Shown here in pieces: positions 1-11,933 of a stretch of 64,000 bases of DNA (position 1 is the first letter of the stretch; each line of letters begins with the position of its first letter). Origin of the DNA: Liolophura sinensis (lineage: Eukaryota; Mollusca; Polyplacophora; Chitonida; Chitonidae); the NCBI RefSeq assembly GCF_032854445.1, contig NC_088297.1, forward strand, positions 9,512,163 through 9,576,162. Direction: 5' to 3'. The notes under the pieces were generated by a model. That model was not told the origin of the DNA and ran no database searches. It worked only from the letters and a program-made list of their open reading frames with translations. The translations under genes and the position numbers were made by a program.

Positions 1-150
1 AGGGAGATGTTTTCTCGGTTATCTCCCCTGATCACTGGCAAACCTGCAGGAATTTTCAACTTGTATTCATAGGGCACAGGTACCCAACTGAAGACCTTTC
101 TCACACGGTATGACATACAGATTTGTCTTGGAGGCAGTTATACAGCGATA
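1..150. other. Unassigned left edge
   Basis: No gene, repeat or RNA could be recognised in these bases. They lead directly into the A+T tail of the first SINE. Confidence 0.5.
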
Positions 151-412
151 TTTATTTATTTATTTATTTGATTGTTCACTGAACATTATTTCATTTATAC
201 GACGGCGGTCAGAATTATGGTGGAACAAAATCGAGCCTAGCCCGTGGGGGGAACCCACGACCATCGGCACGGGTTGCTGGCAGACCTTCCCACATACCGC
301 CGGAGAGGAAGCCAGCATGAGCTGGAGCTGAACTCACAGCGACAGCATTGTTGAGAGGCTCCTGGGTCTTTGCCCCGCGGTGGCGTGCTAACCACCTCGG
401 CCACGGAGGCCC
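151..412 (-). repeat. tRNA-derived SINE (family B), near full length
   Basis: On the minus strand this reads from a tRNA-like head (the 'ggccgaggtggttagc' A-box region near 405, and a B-box-like 'gttcagctccagctcat' near 330) through a body with 'ccgccgtcgtataaatg', to an (aaat)n tail at 151-170. The same body recurs at about ten other places in the window, so it is an interspersed element. The reading frames over it are accidental. Confidence 0.85.
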
Positions 413-429
413 TATTGGTAATATTCAAT

Positions 430-753
430 GAGTGACTGAGTGAGTGCTTGGGGTTTAACGTCGCACTTAACAACTTTTCACGGAAGGATGGACGAGGGAA
501 TCCTTAGAGGGCACGTATTGTGCCTTCTTGTTGCAGAACGGATTTTCACCCCCTTTTATCTAGTGCTGCTTTACTGAGATGCCTTACCGAAGGCAAGTAA
601 GTTGCCCAGCCCGAGCCATTATACTGATACGGGTAAATCAGTCGTTCCACTGTCCCCTTCATGCTGAACGCCAAGCTAGGAAGTTACAACTTCCTCTTTT
701 AAGGTCTTAAGTGTGACTCGACCCATGATTGACCTTGGATCTACCGCTTCCGG
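430..753 (-). repeat. tRNA-derived SINE (family A)
   Basis: This is a second SINE family. Read on the minus strand it begins with a tRNA-like 'gcggtagatccaaggtcaat' segment, runs through 'cttggcgttcagcatgaagg', and ends in '...gtttaaaccccaagcactcactcagtcact'-type sequence with a (ctca)n end. Copies at 7654-7928 and 10505-10842 share the same order of segments. Confidence 0.85.
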
Positions 754-785
754 ATATTCAATGAACGCAAATGGACCAAGATTTA

Positions 786-1933
786 TGATGACTATGCCTG
801 GGCAAATGTAGAGCATGTGATGACTATATACTTGAACATATGTTAAGTACACGATGTCTATATATTTGAACAAATGTAGAGCACATGACGACTATACTTG
901 AACAAATGTAGAGCACATGGCGACTATACATGAACAAATGGAGAGCATGTGATGACTGTATTTAAACAAGTGTAGAGCACATGACGACGACACATGAACA
1001 AATGTAGAGCGCGTGATCACTATACATGAACAAATGTAGAGCACGTGATCACTATATACTTGAAGAAAGGTAGAGCATGTGATGACAATGTACTTGAATA
1101 AATGTAGAACACATGACGACTATACATGAACAAATGTAGAGCACGTGATTACTATACATGAACAAAAGTAGAGCACGTGATCACTATGTACTTGAATAAA
1201 TGTAGAACACATGACGACTACACATGAACAAATGTAGAACACATGACGACTATACATGAACAAATGTACAGCACGTGATGACTATATACTTGAAGAAATG
1301 TTAAGCACGTGATGACTATATACTTGAAGAAATGTTAAGCACGTGATGACTATATATGAACAAATGTAGAGCACGTGACGACGACACATGAACAAATGTA
1401 GAGCACGTAATGACTATATACTTTTACAAATGTTAAGCACGTGATGACTATATATGAACAAATGTAGAACACGTGATGGCTACACATGAACAAATGTTAA
1501 GCACGTGATGACTATACATAAACAAATGTAGAACACATGATGACTATACCTGAGCAATTGTAGAGCATGTGATGACTATACATGAAAAAATGTAGAGCAT
1601 GTGATGACTATATACTTAAACAAATGTTAAGCACGTGATAAATACACATGAGCAAATGTAGAGCAAGTGATGATCATACATATGAACAAATGTTAAACAC
1701 GCGATGACTATACATGAAAAAATGTAGAGCATGTGATGACTATATACTTAAACAAATGTTAAGCACGTGATAAATACACATGAGCAAATGTAGAGCAAGT
1801 GATGATCATACATATGAACAAATGTTAAACACGCGATGACTATACATGAAAAATGCTAAGCACGTGGAGATTATATACATGAACAAATGTAGAGCACGTG
1901 AAGACTATATGCAGTAACATATACGCAGCACGT
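786..1933. repeat. Minisatellite, ~32-bp unit, CACGTG-rich
   Basis: About 35 imperfect head-to-tail units of 31-35 bp. Each contains 'aaatgtagagcacgtgatga' or a close variant, followed by 'ctatacatgaac'. Roughly fifteen units keep an exact CACGTG palindrome, while others have CACATG or CATGTG. Units from about 1560 to 1860 form a higher-order repeat, in which a block of several units is duplicated almost exactly. No coding potential is claimed. Confidence 0.9.
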
Positions 1934-2158
1934 GAATGAATGAATGATATTATGCTTTACACAGTGCCCATATCGTGTCGAGAATATTAGGCCCAAAAGA
2001 GGTCATGATGCATCAACATTTTAGCTACAGACTACATTTATAAACGCTCGCATATAGAACGAGTGTTGGCTACGCATGAACATACATGTTTATAGGACAC
2101 GTGACTACAATAAATGATCGTATGTAGAGGAGGTTGATGATGACTGTATTTACAATGT
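1934..2158. other. Flank of minisatellite, no gene seen
   Basis: This holds decayed remains of the same minisatellite (for instance 'gaacatacatgtttataggacacgtgac' split over about 2080-2105) and otherwise unique AT-rich DNA. Confidence 0.4.
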
Positions 2159-2215
2159 ACATATATTTATTTATTTGACTGGTGACAATGACGCCGTACT
2201 CAAGAATACCCCCAC
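2159..2215 (-). repeat. SINE family B fragment (3' tail)
   Basis: 'tatttatttatttgactggtg' (one base over the unit start at about 2161) and 'acgccgtactcaagaata' are the reverse complement of the family B 3' end. The rest of the element is missing. Confidence 0.6.
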
Positions 2216-2399
2216 ATACATTTACATTTAAACGTCATGACTAAACTCATTTTATAACCTAACTGTAATAAAAACTGGCCGGTTTAAACCGGTCTAAACC
2301 TGCTAAAGCCGGATGTGCCTTGTCATTTTCTCAATTAATATATAGCCTGACTTGTTTGCTTGAGTGATTGGCTGATTTAAAACTGGGTAAATCGATTAA

Positions 2400-2726
2400 T
2401 CGATTGGCGCGTAGAACAAGGCCGCGGCATTTCTACCGGCCTCTTCCGTCGCTCAACGTGAACTTCCCAGCCACCGCACGCATACCTCAAACAAAACGCC
2501 TAATTAAAAACCACGCTCGCGTGATTGATTGGTTGATTGATTGATTGATTGGAGTGCGACGCCCAGTCCTGTGGCACGTCCGTTATTTAACAGGCTCTGT
2601 CCAGCGCGGCTCTTTCTCCCAGGTCAGTGTTCCACGGGGACGCGGGTGTGGCTGAAGACCACAGCAGAAAAGCTATATAACTGCATGTGAGGATAAAGGA
2701 CCAGCAGGCGGACATCCGTTCACTGG
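2400..2726 (+). promoter_or_regulatory. Candidate TATA promoter and short 5' exon
   Basis: A locally GC- and CpG-richer stretch (2400-2480 and 2560-2650) is followed by TATATAA at 2674-2680. About 50 bases further on there is a consensus splice donor, CTGG|GTAAGT, with the cut after 2726. Transcription starting ~30 bp after the TATA box would give a tiny non-coding first exon of roughly 20-25 nt. It could be an upstream first exon of the large gene that begins at 12.7 kb, or belong to something else. No coding sequence is implied. Confidence 0.3.
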
Positions 2727-3456
2727 GTAAGTCAGCCTGTGCACTGTCAGTCTTGTTTTACCGGCTGTGTGTAGCACGGTGGTGTGGTTATGCACTTTGC
2801 GGGCTTTTCGAGATGTGATACTATACAGCACTCCTCTTTCGTAGGGAGAGTTCAGTAATTCAGTGATAGGCCTACTTCACAACAAGCATGTTATGCTTTA
2901 GTTTAAATAACTGTACATGGGTTTTGATCCCATAAGCTTTACACACGTATCATGCAAATACGGGTGCTTGTATTTCACTGCCCGTTACGTGTATAAGAAA
3001 GGACTATCCCTACCAAGAAAGGATTATCCCTACCAAGAAAGGATTAGCTCTATCATGATGTGTATAAGCTAAACACATACAACACACAAATCTGAACATA
3101 ACCCATTGACCTATATACATTTATGACATGTTTTACCCCACGCCATAATCATGTCGTTAGCCTCATAGCTCGTCTATCTATGATAGCTGTCAGTCTTATA
3201 GTATCTGTCTTTTAGCCTGCCCTGTGGAAATACTCACCTAAAACTCGCCTCATAGATACAGTTCATAATTAGTCACTTACAGTTAGGCCTACATTGCGGT
3301 ATTCCCTTAAATATCTATAGATAATATAAGCAATAAACTTCAATTATGATTATGTGCAACAGTTTATTATTCAAAGCTGATTCTTTGAATATCTCTAACA
3401 AGCTAAACTTGATAAGTTATATAGCATATACTTACATGTATTTGTAGTACCTGAAA

Positions 3457-3460
<4 letters not shown>
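2727..3460. other. Presumed intronic/intergenic DNA
   Basis: AT-rich unique sequence. A 20-bp unit ('aagaaaggattatcccta' plus two bases) is repeated three times at about 2995-3054. Nothing else was recognised. Confidence 0.4.
2995..3054. repeat. Short tandem repeat, three 20-bp units
   Basis: Three consecutive copies of a 20-bp unit beginning 'aagaaagga'. The second differs from the first by one base and the third is more diverged. Confidence 0.8.

Positions 3461-3530
<70 letters not shown>
3461..3530. repeat. Compound microsatellite (TA)20(CA)15
   Basis: An uninterrupted TA run at 3461-3500 passes directly into a CA run at 3501-3530. Confidence 0.97.
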
Positions 3531-3532
<2 letters not shown>

Positions 3533-3741
3533 ATTGCAAATGGGTTGTAGGCCTATGTACGTGTGTGTGTTTATGTATAATATATATGTACTTAAGGTCG
3601 ACTTAATTTGCGCAGATGTGTTTCATTTACCACGCATTTTCTTTGCCTAAAATATATGGACATAGCTGGATATTACAGAAAGTAGTAAGTTTTTGTCGGT
3701 CTGAATCGTGAGTAAGAAATTCTAATAGTTATATACACATA

Positions 3742-3744
<3 letters not shown>

Positions 3745-3823
<79 letters not shown>
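3745..3823. repeat. Microsatellite (AT)n
   Basis: About 39 uninterrupted AT dinucleotides. Length in the assembly should be regarded as approximate. Confidence 0.97.
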
Positions 3824-3826
<3 letters not shown>

Positions 3827-3875
3827 GATATGTAAATTGTATCATATTAGCTCATGGCAAAATATTATGTTTATA

Positions 3876-3985
3876 AAGCCGTGCTCACGAATTTTTCTCT
3901 TACATACGACTGCCGTCAGGTTTGTGGGTGAAGCAATCCGGAGTCCGTGTTGTAATACCATCAACCTTTGTGGAAGTTATCTGTC
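3876..3985 (-). repeat. SINE-like repeat (family C), fragment
   Basis: 'cttacatacgactgccgtca', 'ggtttgtgggtg' and 'ggagtccgtgttgtaa' match, in order, the repeat at 8378-8605 and, in reverse, those at 28430-28590 and 30540-30742. It appears to be a fragment of a third SINE family. Confidence 0.6.
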
Positions 3986-5410
3986 AAATTATTACTATTC
4001 TGTATGTGAGGCTACATATACATTGCTTATCATAAATCTGTTTTCTGCTTGAAAACCATACTTACACACAAAACAATGCGTTAAGTTTTGTATCGATATA
4101 TACGTGTGTCTGAGAAAGCAATGAGCATATGTAACCTTTCTGCTATCACAATCATGACTGTCAGTGTGGTATCCCATATGAAGGATAAGCTAGAGCAAAG
4201 ATGGCGTCGGCGAGTGTTGGGGTGTTAATATTAAGCCGGGCGGGCTCTTCGGCCTGGATGTCCGTGTGGTTGAGTTAGCGGTCGTTATTTTGCGCCAGCT
4301 AACACTGTGTGTACGGCAACTTGAACAGGGTCGTTCGGCAGGCCTATAGGCTAGATTGATTGATTAGAGCTTGGCTCGGCGCACGATGCACTCTTCTAGT
4401 TTTATCAAGCCCTTAATTTCTCTAGCTCTTGAGAGTGGCCTGGATAGAGGAAACGATATTGAAAGGACGTCCCTTTCTCACGACAGCTCGCTGCCACTGA
4501 GTGATTGATTAAAGATGATAGATTGATCACGGGTGTTTTTAGTGCGAAGACCACGCAGGCTGCAGGCGAATCTATGGAAAAAGGCGAATAGGTTTGATTG
4601 ATTCCAGTCCTTCAGCAAGAACAGTTTTCTGAGGACAGTACGGAGATGCATGAATTAAGCCTATGTTATAGCCTGGACATCAGTCCGTTGTTTCAACGTA
4701 ATTATTAAAAGAAAGGGCAACAAAAAATATAACCTAAACTATTTAGGAAAACTGTTAGGAACAGACCTAATCGGCCACAGCCCTTTTTTAAAAAATACTG
4801 TTTGCTTGGTATAACTCAATTTGTTAAATCTGGAATTCTAACGAGAACTGGGATGCGCCATGTTATAGCAAACGGAAACTCGACACTCGTACTCTATGCA
4901 CACATATGGTTAAAAGGCAAAACAGGACTCATGTGACGTGACCGGAAACAACTCCGTTCTCTGGTTATACAGATATCGTGTGCATGCATGATTGACGCAA
5001 TTGATAGCATGGCGACGCGCTTCCTATTTTAATGTGCCCATGTGTTTACTTTGAACTTCGATATCTCATTTGTGCAATAGCACCGACAAGTAGTTATACT
5101 TTTTAAACGTTGTGTGGGGCTCGTTATCGATGCAAATATACTGTTTAATTGATGGATTGAATGATTATTTTTCTGGGTAGTTCCTATGGTCTGATAAAAT
5201 TTATCAATAAAATGTCCAAACAGAAATACCCACATGCATATGTTAGGAGTTTGGAACTATTGGTTAATTGATGGGTTGCTTTATTGGATCGGGTGAGTTT
5301 TATAGCCCAATCTAAAAGTTGATTAAAATGTACAATGAGGAGCACGCTACCAATATCATATTGTGTATATTTATCTGAATGTTGCCTAACACCATATTAT
5401 ATTTTAAGTT
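3986..5410. other. AT-rich DNA with a possible promoter-like spot
   Basis: No confident gene. At 4198-4209 'aagatggcgtcg' resembles a YY1-type initiator. The ATG at 4201 opens only a 25-codon frame that stops at 4278 with no obvious donor. Clusters of 'gattgatt' occur at about 4355-4610. Nothing else was recognised. Confidence 0.35.
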
Positions 5411-5561
5411 TACTTATTTATTTGTTGGTGTTGTACGCCGTACTCAAGAATATTTCACTTATACGACGGCGGCCAGAAACTAGGCAGAGGCCGGAGAGTG
5501 GAGGAGGAACCGACGACCATCCACAGACCTTCCCACGTACGGCCGGAGAGGAAACCAGCAT
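5411..5561 (-). repeat. SINE family B, 5'-truncated
   Basis: Reverse-oriented body and tail of family B ('ttatttatttgttggtg', 'tactcaagaatatttcac', 'acgacggcggccag'). The tRNA head is missing. Confidence 0.8.
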
Positions 5562-7141
5562 GTTATATTTTAAGTGTTAGGTATTAAGTATACATAAATG
5601 TTGATCGCCAACCTATGTATAAAGGTCCAATAAAGGTCCAATACGTAATTCAATACGTAAACATCCTTGTTTTTCACCTACAATCTGACGATGAAAGGTT
5701 CAAAGTCCACTTTAATATTAACATCTTCTCTACATATAAATCCTTGCTACAGAGAAACCTTTTGCTAGCATTGGAGTAAATACACGATCCACACCCCCAA
5801 TATAAATGGATCCTGCATGGATCACGGTATCCTTATAGTCAATGAGGTCGCGTGTTCGAATCTAACTCTCTAGATCGTCTGCGGTTTTTGGTCACACAGA
5901 AAAGGTGCGGCGTTTCATATATTCATATATATATAATTTTGAAATTGAGAAAAAACTGACATGGGCTTATATTTGGGGAAAAACACAACAGAAAAACAAA
6001 AGGGCAATTATCTAATCGAAGTCTGCAAGAAATTCAGGAGAAGACCCATCTATATAGACTACACCTAAAATATTCGCTGAACAGCGGTGCTTTAAAAACC
6101 GGGTATAAGCCATAGATGATCATGTAGCAACGTCAGTCTGTCATGCCATCATATTTATACTTGCTGTTCCGTCCATATAAACGTGTGCATCTAATCACCT
6201 AGCCCATGGATTTGATCTCAGTCTATAGATTGGGGACTATTAAGCCAGTATTCAAACACCATTCTCGCATAAACAGCTATTTATGACGACGACTTTTTAT
6301 TATATATGGAATGGCCTGTCAAAGCAATTTGCAAATTCTGTAATTCTGTTCGTCTGTCGAGCTGTACATCCGTCCGTCAGATTTTCGCTTCTGTGCAATA
6401 AGTTTTTCAAAGATGGTCGGACTTGACAAATTGTCATTTTTTTTTCACCTCACACAGATAAGCTTCGAAAACAGACCGGTCACGTGCGTAAGTTTTGCAT
6501 TTTTAACGATTTCTTTGATATTTAATGGGTCATTTATTGTACCCCCATAACGGCTTTAATATATTGGCTGATTTTGCTAAAGTTTTTTCTGTGCAGAGTG
6601 ATATATTGGCATAGTATGGACCTTCGTGCAGGGTAGTTCCAAAACAAACATGATCCATGCCTGTGTAAGTTTTACATAGATAGCGTACGTGGGATATAAA
6701 TTGTTCAAAGTTTTGTTTACTTGGTTTATTTTAGAAACCAGGAAGAGTTCACCAGACTCAGAGATGTTAGAGCTCTCTCAACGCCCTGTTTCACAACTGT
6801 TCATTTTCCGTATAGTTCATGTATTTCCACAACCCGGAAACTGGAACCATCTGTGCTGTGCAATATTTGGACACTAATGCAGAAATAAGAATGCTGCTCA
6901 CATCATATGTACGGCCTATATACACCACGGCGCGTTCAGCTCCATGGATAGAGAGAACACCGGGGAGCATAAATTCCCGAAAAAACCCCACAGTCCTTCA
7001 GCAGGCAAATCCAAAAATTCAAGCCGGCTACCTCATTTGGTAAAGCTTCTATCATCTGTGGCCACCCCTGGATAGATTTTATTTCTTTATAGTACTTTTG
7101 TGTAGACCAACTGTTACAAATTGCAGAAAATCAAGTTCAAG
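5562..7141. other. Unassigned DNA
   Basis: Unique AT-rich sequence. A B-box-like 'gtgttcgaatctaactc' at about 5853-5869 suggests a worn tRNA-derived SINE remnant, but no cloverleaf can be drawn. The frames at 6689-7043 have no supporting splice sites or familiar motifs. Confidence 0.35.
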
Positions 7142-7292
7142 CCGGCTTTCTCTGCGGTCGTATACGTGCGCGGGAAGGTCTGCAAACAAGCCAATGTTCA
7201 TGCATAGGTTTCCCGGTTTCCTTCAACCATAATGTTGGCCGCCTTCGAATAAGTGAAATATTCCTGAGTAAGGCGTAAAACACCTATCATGT
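7142..7292 (+). repeat. SINE family B, diverged and 5'-truncated
   Basis: 'gcgggaaggtctgc', 'ggtttcccggtttcc', 'ataatgttggccgcc', 'aagtgaaatattcctgagta' and 'ggcgtaaaacacc' follow the family B order on the plus strand. The (aaat)n tail is lost. Confidence 0.75.
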
Positions 7293-7653
7293 ATAAACAA
7301 GACTGCGGATACTGCATAACTGTTGCAATGGTTTCCATATCTCTGAATTGAAGTTTATGGTTCGTGCATGGTTCAAAGGAACATTCCGCGAATGCATTCA
7401 GCTATAGGCCTATATGTGCATTCCTCTTGACTGCATTCTATACCAGGTTTGAAGTGTGTGTGTTACGTGCCATAAACCTGCATGATGTGACGTCACTGGT
7501 CACAATTTGCGTCGTATGAAAAGGCAAAGGGGATGGAATGCAGTGTTTCAAATGACACGTATTAATTCGTTAAAAAAAAACAAAAACAAAAAAAATAATA
7601 ACAACTAACTGATAATTAAACAAACAAATCGACCGGCCTATTTGTCGACATAT
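7293..7653. other. Unassigned DNA
   Basis: Nothing recognised apart from an A-rich stretch at about 7572-7625. Confidence 0.4.
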
Positions 7654-7928
7654 AGTGAGTGAGTGAGTGCTTTGGGTTTAACGTTGTACTTAACAAGTTT
7701 TCAGTTATATGACGACGAAGGAATCCTTAGAATGCATGTAATGTGCCTGCTTGTTGCACGACGGACTTCATTGAGAGGCCTTACCGAAGCCGCCCCACCC
7801 GAACCATTATACTGATACGAATCAACCAGTGGGTGCACTACCCCCTTCATGCTGAACGCCAAGCGGGGAAGTTACAACTTCCTCTTGTAAGGCCTTAGGT
7901 GTGACGCTCTACCAACTGTGCTATTGGG
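7654..7928 (-). repeat. tRNA-derived SINE (family A), near full length
   Basis: On the minus strand the tRNA-like head 'agcacagttggtagagcgtc' (about 7902-7921) is a good polymerase III A-box region. It is followed by the family A body and the (ctca)n end at 7654. Confidence 0.85.
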
Positions 7929-8083
7929 TTTGTCGACATTGCATTATGTTATTGCATTTGCTTTGCTTTTTCATGATTCTCTTTCTGGATGATCTGAATT
8001 ATGTGTATGGAGATGAAGAATTCTGGAGTAGACTTTTTCTTTAATGCGATAAGCCTACATTAGGCTAAAAACGAAAGAGTGTT

Positions 8084-8345
8084 TATTTATTTGACTGGTG
8101 TTTTCATTACGCGCCTTGTTCAAGAATATTTCACCTTTGCGGCGGTGTCCAGCCGCATGGTGGGAGTAAACCGGGATGGAAAATTAAACTCACGATCGTC
8201 CCCAGGTTGCTTCATGGTAGACCTTCCCACCTGCGACCTTTAAGGAACACAGCGCGCCTTATACATACGAGCTGGACTTGAACTCACAGCGACCCCAGTT
8301 AGGTCAGAGGCATTGAAGTCATTGTGCTGCGTCAGACCGCCAACC
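8084..8345 (-). repeat. SINE family B, old diverged copy
   Basis: 'ttatttatttgactggtg', 'tcaagaatatttcacctt', 'gcggcggtgtccag' and 'gagctggacttgaactcaca' occur in family B order, reversed, with many substitutions and a short insertion. Confidence 0.7.
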
Positions 8346-8377
8346 AATATAGATCACGCAGGTCTGCTATCTAGTGT

Positions 8378-8605
8378 CTAAGGCCGTTCTCAAAGAATTA
8401 ATTTTTCACTTACATGTAAATGCAATATGACGATCAGGCCTGTGGGTGGAGGGATGGGAGTCCGCGGTGTAAACCACCGACTTTCTAACTTGCTGACAAC
8501 GTTAAATCTCATGCCTTCTGTAAAGACCTAAGTAGCCAGAGCTGGATTCGAACATACGACCAAGCAATAGCTCGTTGGTCAAGCGTAATCGACACTCTGG
8601 GCAAG
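8378..8605 (-). repeat. SINE family C
   Basis: On the minus strand a tRNA-type B box ('gttcgaatccagctc', about 8540-8554) is followed by a body shared with 3876-3985 and, in the other orientation, 28430-28590, 30540-30742 and 47518-47602. Confidence 0.65.
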
Positions 8606-9120
8606 TTTTAAGCAGACTCAAATACATGTAGTAAAATGACTTCTCCCTTGTTAGCTCCTACTTGAATGGTAGTATTATAAACCATAACCTACATTTGATG
8701 CAGCCAAAACTAATCGATAAAATATTACCGGGTATAAAAAAAACGCCTTTTCGTCATTTTCCCTTATTTTCCCCACATTTAAAAAGATTGGACCCGCGTA
8801 ATAGATAAAGGCTTACCGATTTGATTCGTAAAAGGTAAACCGAAAAAAATCGCAAAAATTTTGCTGGAAACTTTTATCCCTTACACATTCACTTATCGAT
8901 CATTACATGAGCTTGCCGCCATTATTCGCAAACCGTAGTGCATAGGATGAAAATCGCGGACGTTTTCATGAAATTGTTTTTGCTGCTTCGGGCGAGCCGT
9001 GAGTATATTGAGGTTCTTAATAAACGACCTTGTAAGTCGACGAGGGTTTTGACAGAAATAATGGCATCTTTACACTATTAACGCTTCGAGTTCACTGTGG
9101 TTTTCCTGAAAGCTTTTTGC
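8606..9120. other. Unassigned DNA upstream of candidate promoter
   Basis: AT-rich unique sequence with no recognised gene. Confidence 0.35.
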
Positions 9121-9331
9121 CTGCATTGTTTTAGATCGACTTGTCGCCTACTGCGCATGCGCGTGGCTTGCCTTAGCTGGTCAATCTATGGGTAGATAGG
9201 AAGGTGATTGAGGGACTAGGCGATCGTTCGACTGACTGAACATTGTTCGCATCGGACAGCTCTCTGAGAGGCCTTAAAAAACACAAATGTGTTTTCGATA
9301 AACCTCTTAATTATGTCAGGGTGTTACAAAG
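9121..9331 (+). promoter_or_regulatory. Candidate CpG-type promoter and first exon
   Basis: TGCGCATGCGCG at 9152-9163 is a textbook NRF1-type palindrome. It sits in sequence richer in CpG than its surroundings, and more CpG follows at about 9440-9500. A possible first exon ends at 9331 with the donor AAAG|GTAAGA and contains ATG at 9313 (frame M-S-G-C-Y-K, then phase 1). Joined to the acceptor at 12709 that ATG would give only a 12-codon upstream frame. Joined to the weaker acceptor at 12678 it would stay in frame with the constant exon. Which of these is used, if either, cannot be settled from sequence. Confidence 0.35.
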
Positions 9332-9898
9332 GTAAGATAATCACCTATTTGCAGAAAATCGCGTCGTTGTGGCACATATAGTGCGTGTGGGTTACTGAAT
9401 GACGAAGTCCCTGAGTGCAGGATTTACTGTTACATTGTTTGAGTGAACGCCGCCGCGGCCATTGTGTGAGGCTGTGACTGCGTCATTCGGATCGGCTTCT
9501 AGGTCTAGTTTGGTGTTCATGTATGCAACAGCCGATCGAATTGTGTGCTTCATGTAGTGAGCTGCTATAATTGGTCTCCAGAATTTAGATTTCTCTGATT
9601 AATTGTTGGTTGGAAGATTATAAGTTGATCTGGCGTTATGGTTTGTTACCAGGTTTTCTTTGTTTACTACATGACAGACCTATCTGGTACCGGTAGGCAA
9701 AACCACTTCCTCCTGCCGAATAAGACATGTCACAATGCAGCATCCCATGCGCGATCGAAATAACAAACTGAGAGCAGTACAGATTGCTCTGATGGTAGCC
9801 AAAGATCTCGGCTGTGATCTTTTAATATGGGGTTAGGCGTAAATCACATGAATAGCCATCCAGGTTAAATAGTGGTATTTAAAAACAGCTAAGCGCAT
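9332..9898. other. Presumed first intron, left part
   Basis: CpG-bearing flank of the candidate promoter (to about 9500), then AT-rich unique DNA. No gene seen. Confidence 0.35.
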
Positions 9899-10086
9899 AG
9901 AAAGGCCACGCCTCTCCGGCCGTAAGTGGGAAGGTCTGCCAGCAACCTGCGGATGGTCGTGGGTTTCCCCCGGGCTGCGCCCGGTTTCCACCCACCATAA
10001 TGCTGGCCGCCGTCGTATAAGTGAAATATTCTTGAGTACGGCGTAAAACACCAATCAAATAAATAAATAAATAAGAAAGGCCACGC
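9899..10086 (+). mobile_element. SINE family B insertion with target-site duplication
   Basis: A 5'-truncated family B SINE occupies 9912-10073 and ends in (aaat)n. It is flanked by a perfect 13-bp direct repeat, 'agaaaggccacgc', at 9899-9911 and 10074-10086. That is the hallmark of LINE-mediated retrotransposition and shows the insertion is fairly young. Confidence 0.92.
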
Positions 10087-10490
10087 ACAAAAATGTGTGC
10101 AAAATCAAGCATTACATGCATTTAATGGGCAAAACTCCAACAAATTATGTTCACCAAGGTATTTTCTCCTCCTCTGGCAAATTTTTTCCACATTCTGTAG
10201 CCTTGAAGGCCAGCAAATCCAAGATAATTCATAGTTGTGACTTACGCTCACATGCCGTGACGACATCGTGACCTAATAAATCGGGTTGTTGCTCAACGCA
10301 CATGCGTGGCTGACCTTTCACCACGTCTCTGTGTTTTGATCAGCTGGCTGTCAGTTCTGAAAGACAGAAAGCCATGTTACTGCAGAGGAGAGAATTCGCG
10401 ATTGTCTGAAGGCTATGGAGCAGAATGACGGACCCCACAATTTGTGTGAAATCTCAGATTGAGTTTGCAGTAAAAAAAAAATATTTTTGA

Positions 10491-10856
10491 CTCGTCTAAG
10501 ATTTTAGAGCGTCCGCTTCGGGACCGGTAGATCCAGGATCAATCCTTGATCGAGTCACACCTAAGACCTTTAAAAAAGAGGAACTTCCTCGCTTGGCGTT
10601 CAGCATGAAGGGGATAGTGCAACGACTGGTTGACCCATATCAGTATAATGGCTCGGGCGGGGCGGCTTACTTGTCTTCGGTAAGTCGTCTCAATGAAGCA
10701 GCACTAAATAAAAGAGCGGTGGAAAATCCGTCCTGCAACAAGGAGGCACATTACACGTGCATGCACCCTAATGATTCCTTCGTCGTCATATGACTGAAAA
10801 ATTGTTGAGTACGACGTTAAACCCCAAGCACTCACTCACTCACTCGTCTAAGATTT
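10491..10856 (+). mobile_element. SINE family A insertion with target-site duplication
   Basis: The element at 10505-10842 runs from a tRNA-like 'agagcgtccgcttcgg' head to the (ctca)n end. It is flanked by a perfect 14-bp duplication, 'ctcgtctaagattt', at 10491-10504 and 10843-10856. The 66-codon frame inside it is accidental. Confidence 0.93.
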
Positions 10857-11933
10857 ACAGGAGAATGGTGATGTAATTGCAAGTAGAGATTGTGGCAAAA
10901 TGCGCATATATATTTTCGCTTTCAGAATTGTCGGGGTACAGGTATATGTGTATTTTAGGACGATCTAACGCGCTTGCATCAGAATTGAACTAGAGCATAG
11001 CACTTTGTAAGCATTATACTGGAATCTGGCCATGAGTGATCAGTGGTCCCCGCGTTTCAGTAAATACCCAGATGGTGGGTTCGGCAAAAAATTTTATCAT
11101 CCAAAGATGGCCCCAAATTAACATCAGAGTAGGATCCATTTATAAAGTTTTGCAGTTATCTGCCCTTGTTAGATACTTTGAGGTCATCAGTACAGTAGGT
11201 CACTTCGAGCATGAGCAAGGAATCTCAGGCCAATGCGGCCTAGGAAATAACCAATTAACGTTGAGCTTACGTTAAATCTCCGTACAAGAAGATCAGGAAC
11301 ATAGGTGTCTGCAGACTTCAGGTTGTGGTGACATATTTGATGAGTAATTTTTTGTCTTAAATATCGTGATAAACTGTCATGGCAACTGAATCAGATATTT
11401 AAATTGAGCAAACTTAAATATTGGTTAGGGGCTATCCATGATCGAACAAAATTTTTGTTCATGCCTAATGTGAGAGCAATGTCGGACTAGTAGCAACACC
11501 ATATCTTGAAATGTAAGGAATAGGGTGCTGCCAATGGTTAGGGGGAAAAGCAGATTCTTCATTGAACCCAACTCTTCACTACAGCCATAATATCTTTCAT
11601 CTTTCTGTAAAGTTCAGCAGAAAAAAAGGCTTTTGCACTCGTGGTCACATTGCATCAATATGAAAATTAGAAGAATGGAAAGCCCTTTGCTGTTTTGCAT
11701 ACCAGCTAGGCAGGTATATAGGTTGTGTGGTAAAGCTGAAGTCCACCCATATAAGCCGTTACGCCACCATTTCTTGAGTTGGAATGTTGTGAGATCTCAC
11801 AGTACATTGGAACTCGATGCTAGCTTTCACTTGGTGACCTCTGACCCTTGTAGAGGTGGCATACTTGCTGCATAAAATATAAAATATCTGTGTCACTGAG
11901 ACGGTACATTGCAAGTCATATTCCATTTTATAG
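10857..11933. other. Presumed intronic DNA
   Basis: AT-rich unique sequence. The frames at 11036-11275 and 11633-11875 lack splice-site support and recognisable motifs, so no gene is claimed. Confidence 0.35.

Noticed and set aside
5800-5910. A B-box-like sequence suggesting a tRNA gene
   Set aside because: There is no A box at the right distance and no cloverleaf. More likely a SINE relic.
10593-10793. A 66-codon plus-strand frame
   Set aside because: It lies wholly inside a family A SINE with target-site duplications.
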